A program made the position numbers and the translations under genes. A stretch of 64,000 nt of DNA from Poriferisodalis sp965204195 (GTDB lineage Bacteria; Actinomycetota; Acidimicrobiia; Acidimicrobiales; Poriferisodalaceae): NCBI RefSeq assembly GCF_965204195.1, contig NZ_OZ241975.1:124001-188000 (forward strand). The letters are read 5' to 3'. A model generated the notes under the pieces. The model ran no database searches. It saw nothing but the letters and a program-made list of their open reading frames with translations, and was not told where the DNA came from. The stretch's first letter is position 1. The number at the start of each line of letters is the position of its first letter. Positions 7,545-16,423 of this stretch are shown piece after piece.

Positions 7545-9551
7545 GTGACCGACACGACTCTGGCACCCGCGTCGGCGGGCACCGGCGACGACTTGATGGG
7601 GGCCGTCGGCACTGACAGCATCGCTGCCGGCGACTACAACGCCGATGCGATCACGGTGCTCGAAGGTCTCGAGCCGGTTCGTGAACGACCCGGGATGTTC
7701 ATCGGCTCGACCGGCCCCGGGGGCTTGCACCATCTCGTCTACGAGGTGGTGGACAACGCCGTCGACGAGGCCATGGCAGGGCACTGCAGCTCCATCGAAG
7801 TCACCCTGCGAGCAGACGGTACGTGCAGCGTCACCGACGACGGTCGTGGTATTCCCGTGGAGGCTCATCCGCAGTACCCCGACAAGTCAGCTGCTGAGGT
7901 TGTCCTGACCGTGCTGCACGCCGGCGGCAAGTTCGGCGGCACCGGCTACAAGGTGTCCGGTGGGCTCCATGGCGTCGGTGTGTCCGTGGTGAACGCGCTG
8001 TCCTCCGAACTGGAGGCCGTCATCGACCGGGACGGTCGGCGCTGGAAGCTGCAGTTCCGCGACGGCGGCGAGCCGGTCGGTGAGCTGACCGACACCGGCC
8101 CGTCGCCTGCCCACAGCACCGGCACCACCATTACGTTCAAGCCCGATCCGACGGTGTTCGATCACGTTGAGTTCCGGGCCCAAACGCTGACCGAGCGGCT
8201 GCAGATGATGGCGTTTCTCAACGCCGGCCTGCGCATCGGCTTCACCGACGAGCGGCGAGCCGAACCGGTTCACCACGAGTACTGCTACCCAGGCGGCATC
8301 CGCGACTTCGTACGGCATCTCAACGAGACCTCAGAAGCGCTGTTCGACAACGTCGGCTATCTGTCTGCTGCCGAGCACGGCGACGAGGTGGAGATCGCCT
8401 TCCAGTGGAACAGCGGCTTCAACACCGACGGCATCCACAGCTTCGCCAACGGCATCAACACCATCGAGGGCGGCATGCATGCGGAGGGGTTCCGATCGGC
8501 GCTGACGTCGGCCGTGAACGCCTATGCCAAGGATCGCAAGATGCTGCGGCCCGACGATGGCAACCTGCAGGGCGACGACATTCGTGAAGGCCTTACCGCG
8601 GTGGTGAGCGTCCGCATGGAAGCGCCGCAGTTCGAAGGCCAAACCAAGGCCAAGCTGGGCAACACCGCCATGCGCAGCCTCGTGCAGAAGGCCGCCTACA
8701 GCGGGCTCGGCGAATGGTTCGAAGAGCACCCCAGCGAGGCCAAGCTGGTCGTGGGCAAGGCCGTCGACGCCCGCCGTGCTCGCATCGCCGCCCAGAAGGC
8801 CCGCAACACCGTACGCAAGTCGGCCCTGGGGGGCGCTGGCCTGCCCGGCAAGCTCACCGACTGCTCCTCGGGCGACCCTGAAGAGGCTGAGCTGTACATC
8901 GTGGAAGGCGACTCGGCCGGGGGATCGGCCAAGGAAGCGCGCGACCCCGCCACTATGGCGATCCTGCCCATCCGCGGCAAGATTCTCAACGTCCAGCGCA
9001 GCCGTCCCGAGCGCATCTTCGACAACAACGAGATCAGTGCGCTCATCTCGGCGATCGGCGCCGGCGTCGACGGTGCGACCGGCGAGGGCGGCTTCGACAT
9101 CGACAAGGTGCGCTACCGCAAGGTGATCCTGCTGTGCGACGCCGATGTCGACGGCAGCCACATCCGCACGCTGCTGCTGACGTTCTTCTTTCACCGCATG
9201 CGCAAGCTGCTGTCGCACGGCTGCGTGTACATCGCCCAGCCGCCGCTGTACTCCACCAAGGTGGGCACTGAGACCGTGTATCTCAAGGACGACCGCAGAA
9301 AGGATGCGTTCCTGACGGAGCGGCCCAACCACCGCAACGAGTTCCAACGATTGAAGGGTCTCGGCGAGATGGACGCCCAGGAGCTGTGGGACACCACCAT
9401 GGATCCGGCCAGCCGGACACTGCTGCGCGTCACGCTCGAAGAGGCCGCCACGGCGGACCTGATCTTCAGCATCCTCATGGGCGACGACGTGGACGCCCGC
9501 CGGGGCTTCATCCAGAACAACGCCAGCGACGTCCGCTTTCTCGACGTCTGA
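7545..9551 (+). CDS. gyrB: DNA gyrase subunit B
   Basis: GyrB supplies the ATPase and TOPRIM parts of gyrase, which introduces negative supercoils. The product is 668 aa, starting at GTG 7545 (MTDTTLAPAS). The GHKL ATPase motifs are VYEVVDNAVDEAMAGH, VTDDGRGIPVEAHP, and HAGGKFGGTGYKVSGGLHGV. The transducer follows, then TOPRIM with YIVEGDSAGGSAKEARD and DADVDGSHIRTLLL. The C-terminus has the GLGEMDAQELWDTTMDP element and ends NNASDVRFLDV. It is followed by gyrA after 34 bp, and the two are probably co-transcribed. Confidence 0.98.
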   Translation: MTDTTLAPASAGTGDDLMGAVGTDSIAAGDYNADAITVLEGLEPVRERPGMFIGSTGPGGLHHLVYEVVDNAVDEAMAGHCSSIEVTLRADGTCSVTDDGRGIPVEAHPQYPDKSAAEVVLTVLHAGGKFGGTGYKVSGGLHGVGVSVVNALSSELEAVIDRDGRRWKLQFRDGGEPVGELTDTGPSPAHSTGTTITFKPDPTVFDHVEFRAQTLTERLQMMAFLNAGLRIGFTDERRAEPVHHEYCYPGGIRDFVRHLNETSEALFDNVGYLSAAEHGDEVEIAFQWNSGFNTDGIHSFANGINTIEGGMHAEGFRSALTSAVNAYAKDRKMLRPDDGNLQGDDIREGLTAVVSVRMEAPQFEGQTKAKLGNTAMRSLVQKAAYSGLGEWFEEHPSEAKLVVGKAVDARRARIAAQKARNTVRKSALGGAGLPGKLTDCSSGDPEEAELYIVEGDSAGGSAKEARDPATMAILPIRGKILNVQRSRPERIFDNNEISALISAIGAGVDGATGEGGFDIDKVRYRKVILLCDADVDGSHIRTLLLTFFFHRMRKLLSHGCVYIAQPPLYSTKVGTETVYLKDDRRKDAFLTERPNHRNEFQRLKGLGEMDAQELWDTTMDPASRTLLRVTLEEAATADLIFSILMGDDVDARRGFIQNNASDVRFLDV

Positions 9552-9585
9552 GCGTGGCGGGCAGACGGATCCGGCTGGGAGCGCT

Positions 9586-12141
9586 GTGAGCAACGACAAA
9601 CCCGATACCGGCGCCGGCTCGCCCGACGGCAGCGACGCCTCGCATGCAGGCGGCGCGCTTGGCATTGTGGATGTCGAGATCCAAACCGAGATGGAGCAGT
9701 CCTTCCTGGATTACGCCATGTCGGTCATCACCTCGCGGGCGCTGCCCGATGCCCGTGACGGCCTGAAGCCGGTGCACCGCCGGATCCTGTGGTCGATGTT
9801 CGACACCGGTCTGCGCCCGGATCGCCCTCACAAGAAATGCGCCACGGTGGTCGGCGATGTCATCGCCAACTACCACCCGCACGGCGACGGCTCGATCTAC
9901 GACGCGCTCGTGCGAATGGGCCAGTCGTTCAGCTTGGCGAACACGCTGATCGATCCGCATGGCAACTTCGGCTCGCCGTCGGACCCGCCGGCTGCCTACC
10001 GCTATACCGAATGCCGCCTGACCGACTTGGCCATGACCATGGCCGAGAGCATCGATGAGCAGACGGTGGACTTCACCGCGAACTTCGACGGCTCCCGCAC
10101 CGAGCCGCTGGTGATGCCGTCGCGGTTCCCGAACCTGCTGGTCAATGGCAGCCAGGGCATCGCGGTGGGCATGGCCACCAACATCCCCACGCACAACCTC
10201 GGCGAGATCATCGACGCCACCATTCACCTCATTGGCAACCCCGACGCCACCGTCGACGACCTGATGCAGTTCGTCCCGGGGCCCGACTTCCCCACCGGCG
10301 GGCGGATGCTCGGCCGGGCCGGCGCCCGCGAGGCCATGGCAACCGGGCGCGGTTCGGTCAAGCTGCGTGCCCGGGCGGAGATCGTCGAGAACGGCAAGCG
10401 GCCGAGCATCGTGGTCACCGAGATCCCATACCAGACCTCCCTCGAGAACATCGAGCGAAAGATCGCTGATGCGGTGAACCGCAAGGTCATCGAGGGCATC
10501 ACCGCGCTGCGCAATGAGTCGGCACGGGGAGAGATGCGTTTCGTCATCGAGTTGCGGCCGTCGGCGCCGGCGAACGTGGTGCTCAACAACCTGTGGAAGC
10601 ACACACCGCTGCAGTCCGGCTTCGCCGTGAACATGGTGGCGCTGGTCGACGGGGTGCCTCGCACGCTGAATCTCAGGGATGCCTTGGTCGCGTATGTCGA
10701 CCACCAGATCGACGTGGTCACCCGTCGCAGCGAGCATCGGCTGGATGAGGCCCGAGCCCGCGCGCACATCGTGGAAGGCCTGCTGCGTGCGCTTGACCTG
10801 ATCGACGAGATCATCGCCCTGATCCGCGCCAGCGACGATCGGGCGGCGGCGCTGGCGGGGCTGTGCGATGAGCCGATGTCGTTCAGCGCTGAACAGGCGA
10901 ATCACATCCTCGACATGCAGCTCAGCCGGCTGACCCGGCTGGGGCGCACGCGGCTGAGCGACGAGCTGGCCGCGCTGAGGCAGGCGATAGCCGAGCTGGA
11001 AGCCATCCTCGGCGACGAAGGCCGGCTGCGGCAGGTCATCGTCGACGAACTGAGCGCCCTGCGTGACGAGCATCAGACACCGCGGCGCACCGAGATCGTC
11101 ACCGACCCGGGCGAGATGGACGCCGAGGATCTCATCGAGGACGAGCCGCTGGTGGTGACGCTGACGCGTGAGGGCTACGTGAAGGCAACGTCGCCCGACG
11201 TATTCCGCACGCAGGGACGGGGCGGTCGCGGCGTGCAGGGTGCGCGCCTGAAGGACGACGATGCGGTGGTGCGTGTGCTGCTGACGACAGCGCATGCCTG
11301 GCTGCTGTGCTTCACCAACCGGGGCCGGGTGCACCGGCTGAAGGCGTACCAAGTGCCGCTCACCAACCGCACCGCACGGGGTACGGCGCTGGTGAACCTG
11401 CTGCAGCTGGCGCCCGACGAACGCGTCGAGGCGGTCGTGGAGGCGAGGGAGTTCCCTTCGGATCGGTACCTGATGTTCGTGACACGCAACGGGCTCGCCA
11501 AGAAAACGCCGTTGCGCGCCTACGAGAACATCCGCTCCAATGGTCTGATCGCGCTGAGCCTGCGTGAAGGTGACGAGTTGGTGCGCGTGCTCGAGACATC
11601 AGGCGACGATGACGTGTTCGTCGTGTCCCGTGGAGGCCGCGCCATGCGCTTCGCCGAGAGCGAAGTGCGCTCGATGGGCCGCAATGCAGCCGGCGTGCGC
11701 GCGATGCGACTGCGGGGCGGCGACACCGTGGCTGCGGCGGACGTGCTGGACGGGGAGGACAACCGCGACCTGCTGGTGGTGACGAGCAATGGTGCCGCTA
11801 AGCGCACGGCCGCCGAGGAGTTTTCGCGTAAGGGCCGTGGCGGTTTAGGCGTGATCGCGGTGAAGACATCTGGCGACGACTTACATGTGGTAGGCGCGCG
11901 CCTCGTGGATGAGGACGACGAGATCTTGCTGGTGTCGTCGAGCGGCGTGCTCATCCGCACACGAGTCTCGGATATCTCCCGCCAAGGTCGTGCAGCGTCG
12001 GGCGTTCGGGCGATGGCGCTAGGCGAAGATGAGACCGTGGTGGCGGTGGCCTTGGTCGATCTCCCTGACATTCTCGATGCCGACGAAGGCGACGCCGAGC
12101 CCCGTGAAAACCTCTCGCCTGAGGTGAGCCCGGCGACCTAG
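9586..12141 (+). CDS. gyrA: DNA gyrase subunit A
   Basis: GyrA cuts and rejoins DNA in the gyrase cycle. The product is 851 aa, starting at GTG 9586. The breakage-reunion domain has RALPDARDGLKPVHRRILW and the catalytic tyrosine at about residue 140 in AAYRYTECRL. The quinolone-determining stretch reads HPHGDGSIYDALVRMGQ. The position equal to E. coli Ser83 is therefore Gly102, and the Asp87 equivalent is kept (Asp106). The C-terminal domain carries a GyrA-box (QGRGGRGVQG) and repeated blades that wrap DNA. It sits directly after gyrB, as in most Actinobacteria. Confidence 0.98.
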   Translation: MSNDKPDTGAGSPDGSDASHAGGALGIVDVEIQTEMEQSFLDYAMSVITSRALPDARDGLKPVHRRILWSMFDTGLRPDRPHKKCATVVGDVIANYHPHGDGSIYDALVRMGQSFSLANTLIDPHGNFGSPSDPPAAYRYTECRLTDLAMTMAESIDEQTVDFTANFDGSRTEPLVMPSRFPNLLVNGSQGIAVGMATNIPTHNLGEIIDATIHLIGNPDATVDDLMQFVPGPDFPTGGRMLGRAGAREAMATGRGSVKLRARAEIVENGKRPSIVVTEIPYQTSLENIERKIADAVNRKVIEGITALRNESARGEMRFVIELRPSAPANVVLNNLWKHTPLQSGFAVNMVALVDGVPRTLNLRDALVAYVDHQIDVVTRRSEHRLDEARARAHIVEGLLRALDLIDEIIALIRASDDRAAALAGLCDEPMSFSAEQANHILDMQLSRLTRLGRTRLSDELAALRQAIAELEAILGDEGRLRQVIVDELSALRDEHQTPRRTEIVTDPGEMDAEDLIEDEPLVVTLTREGYVKATSPDVFRTQGRGGRGVQGARLKDDDAVVRVLLTTAHAWLLCFTNRGRVHRLKAYQVPLTNRTARGTALVNLLQLAPDERVEAVVEAREFPSDRYLMFVTRNGLAKKTPLRAYENIRSNGLIALSLREGDELVRVLETSGDDDVFVVSRGGRAMRFAESEVRSMGRNAAGVRAMRLRGGDTVAAADVLDGEDNRDLLVVTSNGAAKRTAAEEFSRKGRGGLGVIAVKTSGDDLHVVGARLVDEDDEILLVSSSGVLIRTRVSDISRQGRAASGVRAMALGEDETVVAVALVDLPDILDADEGDAEPRENLSPEVSPAT

Positions 12142-12150
12142 CTTCAGCCG

Positions 12151-12546
12151 ATGCTGACAGGTGCGGGGCGAGCGATCGGGGCTCGGACCCAGCGCGGGCA
12201 GGCGGCCCTGCCGGTGGCGCTGCTGGCCTTGGCACTGCTCGTGGGATTGGGTTTGGTGGCCCGCTGGGGTCAAGCTGCGGTGGCGAACTCGCGAGCCCAG
12301 GCCGCCGCGGACGCCGCAGCTTTGGCGACGCTCGTGGCATCTGACCGATACGCGATCGCAAACGGCGTACTTCCTGACGATGCGGCAGCATCGGCTGCGG
12401 TGCGTGAGGCCGGCGGGGAGCTGGCATCGTTCGAACTTCACGTCGGTGCTGGCACGGTCCAGGTGGAGGTGATCGTGGAACTCGATGGCCAGCGGGCTTC
12501 GGCTGCCGCTGCGGCACCGTTGCCGCTGATGGATGCCGGAGGTTGA
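12151..12546 (+). CDS. Tad-like (TadE/TadG type) membrane protein
   Basis: The 131-aa product starts with a basic segment (RAIGARTQRGQAA), then one transmembrane helix (ALLALALLVGLGLVARWG), then NSRAQAAADAAALATLVASD. This pattern is typical of the pfam Tad/pilus-assembly TadE-G group, whose N-terminal helix resembles a pilin. The extracytoplasmic part is short and Ala-rich. No prepilin peptidase or Tad ATPase genes lie nearby, so a pilus role is not supported by context. It begins nine bases after gyrA and overlaps the open frame that precedes the DUF3566 gene. Confidence 0.7.
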   Translation: MLTGAGRAIGARTQRGQAALPVALLALALLVGLGLVARWGQAAVANSRAQAAADAAALATLVASDRYAIANGVLPDDAAASAAVREAGGELASFELHVGAGTVQVEVIVELDGQRASAAAAAPLPLMDAGG

Positions 12547-12644
12547 GGCCGGGGGTTGAGCCGGGCAGCGAAGCAGCGGCTCGACGCTTCGAGCACCTTC
12601 GCGGCGACCGAGGGTCCTGCGGGCTGACTCCTACACTGCGAAGC

Positions 12645-13352
12645 GTGGCCGATGCGACATCGGGTGCGGAGCCGCCGTCGCCGGAGCCGGGCGGGCCGAC
12701 TCCCACCGACGAGCTCTTTGCCGAAGCGCTGGGCATTACCCCAGCGAGCAGTACCCGTCGTCGCCGTGGCCGCACGCCGGCTTCGCAGAACCCGGCGCCC
12801 GGTGCGCGCATGCCGCCCCAGATCCCGCCGTCGCAGGGTCAGATTGCGCCGCCCCATGCGGCGCCGGGCCAGACTCCGCCATCGCCTGCTGCGGCCGGCC
12901 AGCCGGCGATGGCACCACCCCCCTCGGTACCTTCCGAAGAAGCCCCGGCGGTTCGCTGGGCCTGGCTGAGCCAGCGTCGAGCCCGGGTCCGACGGACGCA
13001 CAGGATTCTGCGTCACATCGATCCCTGGTCGGTGTTCAAAGTGTCAGTGCTGCTGTACGCCTGCCTGTATGTCGCCGTGCTGGCAGCGGGCGTACTGCTG
13101 TGGAATGCGGCTCAGCGCTCAGGTCTCGTCGACAAGGTCGAGTCGTTCATCACCGAAGTCGGTTCCTATGAGAGCTGGACCATCGACGGCATGGTGATCT
13201 TCGGCCGCGCCCGGATCGTCGGGCTCATCGTCGCCACGGTCGGCGTGGCCTTCAACGTAGTGATGGCGATCATGTTCAACCTGATCAGCGATCTCACCGG
13301 CGGTGTCCGGCTCACCGTGCTCGAAGACGAGCGCCGCCCGCCCGCTCGCTGA
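12645..13352 (+). CDS. DUF3566 transmembrane protein
   Basis: DUF3566 proteins are found downstream of gyrA in Actinobacteria and have a proposed but unproven link to cell-wall growth. The product from GTG 12645 is 235 aa. It has a long Pro/Ala/Gln-rich cytoplasmic N-terminus, then the conserved RRTHRILRHIDPWSVFKVSV, a first helix (VLLYACLYVAVLAAGVLLW), a short outer loop, and a second helix (IVGLIVATVGVAFNVVMAIMF) followed by NLISDLTGGVRLTVLED. An earlier TTG at 12543 is possible, but the residues it adds look unstructured. tRNA-Ile follows, the same order as in mycobacteria. Confidence 0.85.
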   Translation: MADATSGAEPPSPEPGGPTPTDELFAEALGITPASSTRRRRGRTPASQNPAPGARMPPQIPPSQGQIAPPHAAPGQTPPSPAAAGQPAMAPPPSVPSEEAPAVRWAWLSQRRARVRRTHRILRHIDPWSVFKVSVLLYACLYVAVLAAGVLLWNAAQRSGLVDKVESFITEVGSYESWTIDGMVIFGRARIVGLIVATVGVAFNVVMAIMFNLISDLTGGVRLTVLEDERRPPAR

Positions 13353-13358
13353 ACCGAC

Positions 13359-13388
13359 TTGGCTGTGGCTGTGGCCTAGCTGTAGTGT
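13359..13388 (+). promoter_or_regulatory. Promoter of tRNA-Ile
   Basis: TTGGCT (13359-13364), an 18-base spacer and TAGTGT (13383-13388) lie 12 bases before the tRNA 5' end. Spacing and sequence fit a housekeeping sigma factor promoter. Confidence 0.5.
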
Positions 13389-13400
13389 GTGCGGCTCCGC

Positions 13401-13474
<74 letters not shown>

Positions 13475-13507
13475 CAAGCACGCTGCATGCTTCCAGCGGC
13501 CGGGCCC

Positions 13508-13565
13508 GCGGCCCGAGCGGCCCGTGAGCCCGTATCAAGTGAGGACGGGGAACAAGAGCGGGAAG
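13508..13565 (+). repeat. Dispersed intergenic repeat, copy B
   Basis: GCGGCCCGAGCGGCCCGTGA leads into CCGTATCAAGTGAGGACGGG and AACAAGAGCGGGAAG. It is nearly identical to copy A over about 55 bases and lacks the GAGGCTGAGCC left end. It lies between tRNA-Ile and a 45-codon gene. Confidence 0.75.
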
Positions 13566-13569
13566 CTCA

Positions 13570-13707
13570 GTGAGCTTTCTTCGACGAGCTCTGCTCGCCA
13601 TCATCGTGGGCGGGCTGGTGACCATCGTGCTGCGGCTGCGTTCGTCGCAGGATCTCCCTCGCCGCGAAGGCAGCTGGCGAGAGCTGGCCGGACCCGACCT
13701 GCGGTGA
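13570..13707 (+). CDS. Small single-pass membrane protein, 45 aa
   Basis: GTG 13570 to TGA 13705-13707 encodes a 45-aa protein. It has a basic start (MSFLRRA), one hydrophobic helix (LLAIIVGGLVTIVLRL) and a short polar tail with GSWRELAGPDLR. The combination of a charged N-terminus, a helix and a conserved-looking WRELxGPxLR tail argues for a real gene. Small proteins of this build are seen near tRNA genes in Actinobacteria, but no function is known to me. It starts right after repeat copy B, and the next gene starts 25 bases after its stop. Confidence 0.6.
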   Translation: MSFLRRALLAIIVGGLVTIVLRLRSSQDLPRREGSWRELAGPDLR

Positions 13708-13732
13708 TCGCTGTACACATGAGCCCGATTTC

Positions 13733-14719
13733 ATGAGCACCGTCGCGGTCATCGGCGCAGGCGCAGTGGGGCAGCGAATCGCACGGCAGCTCGCCTCGCG
13801 GCCCGATGTCGATCGGCTCGTGCTGGGATCACGTCACACTGCTCGACTGCGCGGCCTCGCTGCACAGCTGCTCGATGTAGACGTGGAGGTGCTGGAGCCC
13901 GGCGCATTGCCCGAAGCCGATGTCGTAGTGCTCAGCTTGCCGAGCGGAGGGCACGCTGCGCTGGCCGGCAAAGCCCTCGAGCGCCATTCGCATGTGGTGT
14001 CGCTGTCGGGCGCCGTGGCCGATGTGGAGCAGTTGCTTGAGCTGGACAAGCGGGCCACGAACGCCGGGCGGTCCGTGGTGGTCGGCGCGGGCTTCTCGCC
14101 GGGCTACAGCTGCCTGCTGGCCCGCCACGGCGCGGCACGATTCGACGTGGTCACCGAGGTGCACGTCGCCCGGGTCGGCACCGGAGGACCCGCCAACCAG
14201 CGCCAGCTGCACCGCGCCCGCACCGGTACCTCGATCGACTGGCGTGACGGGGAGTGGCGGCGGCGGCGCGGCGGATCGGGCCGGGAGCTCGTGTGGTTCC
14301 CCGATCCGCTCGGCGCCCATGACTGCTACCGGGCTGCGCTGGCTGATGCGCTCCTGCTGGTGCCCGCGTTCAGCGATGTCGAACGGGTGACCGCACGCGT
14401 CGCGGGCACGCGACGTGATCGCCTCACGGCCATGCTGCCCATGCTGCGGCCGCCCCATCCTGAAGGCGGACCCGGCGGCGTCCGTGTGGAGCTGCGCGGC
14501 TTGCGAGACGGCCGTCACTGCACGGACGTGCTCGGCGTGATCGACCATCCGAGCGCCGCGGCGGCGGCGGTGGCAGCAACCGCTGCCGGCTGGGCGCTGG
14601 CCGACGAATTGCCGACTGGCGCGTGGGGGCTGGGCATGCTTGACGATCCGCTGCCGTGGCTCGCTGAGTTGGCCGAGCGAGGCGTCCGCGCCGCCGCCTA
14701 CGAGGGAGCGCGCCTCTAA
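13733..14719 (+). CDS. NAD(P)-binding saccharopine dehydrogenase-like protein
   Basis: The 328-aa product opens with a Rossmann fingerprint (VAVIGAGAVGQRIARQL), then the strand/turn DRLVLGSRHTARLRG and VVVLSLPSGGHAALAGKAL. This resembles the saccharopine dehydrogenase/homospermidine synthase-like NADP fold. The middle has GAGFSPGYSCLLARH. The substrate cannot be told from sequence. It follows the small membrane protein by 25 bases and converges on the DinB-like gene with a 9-bp gap. Confidence 0.65.
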   Translation: MSTVAVIGAGAVGQRIARQLASRPDVDRLVLGSRHTARLRGLAAQLLDVDVEVLEPGALPEADVVVLSLPSGGHAALAGKALERHSHVVSLSGAVADVEQLLELDKRATNAGRSVVVGAGFSPGYSCLLARHGAARFDVVTEVHVARVGTGGPANQRQLHRARTGTSIDWRDGEWRRRRGGSGRELVWFPDPLGAHDCYRAALADALLLVPAFSDVERVTARVAGTRRDRLTAMLPMLRPPHPEGGPGGVRVELRGLRDGRHCTDVLGVIDHPSAAAAAVAATAAGWALADELPTGAWGLGMLDDPLPWLAELAERGVRAAAYEGARL

Positions 14720-14728
14720 GGCGGTCGG

Positions 14729-15466
14729 TCAGAAGCGCACGGCCCGCTGCCATTCCTCCAGCAGGTCGGTGCGGCCGAATGTTTCGAGCCGTTCGGGGCC
14801 GATGCGACCCCAGACGAACAGCAGGAGATCCTGCGCCGGGCCGCGGGCAGCGACGTCGGACTTCGCATGCGTGCGCTCTACCTGCATCCCGTCGGGTGTG
14901 CGGGTGATGACCCATTCGCCGTCAGCGTCGGTGGCGTGCAGATGCACGGTCTCGCCGTTGCCGGCGAAACCGTCCGGTAGCCGCAGGCGCACGTAGACAT
15001 CGAAGAGTTCGTCGACACCGTCGACTGCGAGCTCGGGTGCTATCGATGCCGGCGTGATGCCCAGGGCGGCTTCAGCGTCCCACCGGTGCATGGTGGCTTC
15101 GTGCGCCATGCGTCGCCACCAGAAGCTCATGGACTGTTGTTCGGGGTCCCACGACCAGGCTTCGGCGTCCGGCGGTCGCCCAGTCATGAGACCGGTGAGG
15201 GCATCGAATGCGTCTGCATGCCACTGCGATACGGAACCGGGGGGCTTGGCGATGGTGGCTGGCTCGACGCGCGCCCCGGCGGTGATGCTGCTGCGCACGA
15301 ATGTCCAGACCGTGGCGCAGTGCTCGATAAGCGCTTCGAGGGTCCAGTCGCCGCAGCTGGGGACGCGTCTGGCCCACATGTCCGGCGAGCGTTCGGCATC
15401 CGCGGCGATTTCGTTGAGTCGCGCGCCTTCTGCAGCCCGCAACTCTGCGTACCCTGTGGCGTTCAT
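14729..15466 (-). CDS. Maleylpyruvate isomerase/DinB-family metal-dependent protein
   Basis: The 245-aa product starts at ATG 15466 (MNATGYAELRAAEG), after AGGAG. It has the four-helix DinB-type N-terminus with CGDWTLEALIEHCATVWTF and the histidine cluster WWRRMAHEATMHRWDAEAA, which binds a divalent metal in this family. A C-terminal domain (VDELFDVYVRLRL to LFVWGRIGPERLE) matches the mycothiol-dependent maleylpyruvate isomerase group. Members use mycothiol or are uncharacterised. The substrate here is unknown. Confidence 0.75.
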   Translation of the reverse strand: MNATGYAELRAAEGARLNEIAADAERSPDMWARRVPSCGDWTLEALIEHCATVWTFVRSSITAGARVEPATIAKPPGSVSQWHADAFDALTGLMTGRPPDAEAWSWDPEQQSMSFWWRRMAHEATMHRWDAEAALGITPASIAPELAVDGVDELFDVYVRLRLPDGFAGNGETVHLHATDADGEWVITRTPDGMQVERTHAKSDVAARGPAQDLLLFVWGRIGPERLETFGRTDLLEEWQRAVRF

Positions 15467-15517
15467 GGCCTGTGATCTCCTGCTCCTGTCGGCCGAGCCA
15501 ATGGCCGCAGCTATGAC

Positions 15518-16423
15518 GTGAGCGGGCTCCTGGCGTCGATTCCCAGCCCGTCGCGCAGTTACATCTCGCTCGGCCCGCTCGACATTCGAGCCTATGGCGT
15601 TGCCATCGCCGTGTCGGTGCTGGTTGCGCTGTGGATCACCTCCCGCCGCTGGCGTCGGGCCATCGCAGACCGGGACGATGCGTACCGGGCGCGCGCCAAC
15701 GACCTGGTGGGGACGATTGCGATCTGGGCGGTGCCGGCTGGCCTCATCGGTGCGCGGCTGTATCACGTCATCACCGACTTCGATCGCTACCAGGGCAACT
15801 TCAGCGACGCGCTGAAGATCTGGCAGGGCGGGCTGGGCATCTGGGGCGGCATCTCGGCCGGTGTGCTGGTGGCGGTGTGGATGCTGCGCCGGGGCGACCA
15901 CAGCACCGGAGCGATGCTCGACGCGCTGGCGCCCGCGCTAGCTGTGGCCCAGGCCATCGGCCGGCTCGGGAACTGGTTCAACCAGGAGCTGTACGGCCGG
16001 CCCACGGACCTGCCGTGGGGGCTCCAAATTGACGAGGCGCATCGTGCGGCCGGCTATGGCCTCGAAGAGACGTTTCATCCCACGTTCGCGTATGAGGCCG
16101 CGTGGAATCTGTGCCTGGCGGCGACGCTCGTGTGGGGAGTTCCCAGGGTGCTCCCGCGGCTGCGCACCGGCTACCTGTTCGCGGTGTACGTACTCGGCTA
16201 CACCGCTGGGCGGCTGTGGATCGAGCTGCTGCGCATCGACACCGCCAACGAGCTGTGGGGTGTGCGGATCAACGTGTGGACCAGCACTGTGGTCGGCCTC
16301 GCAGCGCTGATTGCCGTGCTGGTGGGCCTGCGTCGCGGCCCCGATTCAGCTCAGCAGGCTGATGAGGGTCTCGCGAGTGGCGGCTTGCTCATCGAGGGTG
16401 CCGAACGCCGATCCGGCGAATGA
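15518..16423 (+). CDS. lgt: Prolipoprotein diacylglyceryl transferase
   Basis: Lgt transfers diacylglycerol to the lipobox cysteine of prelipoproteins in the membrane. The 301-aa protein starts at GTG 15518. It has several transmembrane helices and the family signatures IRAYGVAIAVSVLVAL, GLIGARLYHVITDF, QGGLGIWGGISAG, and AQAIGRLGNWFNQELYGRPT. The last contains the conserved GRxGNFxNxExxG core. The final 78 bp overlap, in antisense, the 3' end of the neighbouring oxidoreductase gene. DUF4349 further on is a likely substrate. Confidence 0.96.
   Translation: MSGLLASIPSPSRSYISLGPLDIRAYGVAIAVSVLVALWITSRRWRRAIADRDDAYRARANDLVGTIAIWAVPAGLIGARLYHVITDFDRYQGNFSDALKIWQGGLGIWGGISAGVLVAVWMLRRGDHSTGAMLDALAPALAVAQAIGRLGNWFNQELYGRPTDLPWGLQIDEAHRAAGYGLEETFHPTFAYEAAWNLCLAATLVWGVPRVLPRLRTGYLFAVYVLGYTAGRLWIELLRIDTANELWGVRINVWTSTVVGLAALIAVLVGLRRGPDSAQQADEGLASGGLLIEGAERRSGE

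Noticed and set aside
8331..9665. Long open frame on the strand opposite gyrB (444 codons)
   Set aside because: It is a mirror of the GC-rich codon pattern of gyrB, reads as low-complexity His/Gln/Arg/Val text and has no family motif.
9508..11352. Long open frame opposite gyrA (614 codons)
   Set aside because: Same cause: antisense of a highly conserved gene in high-GC DNA.
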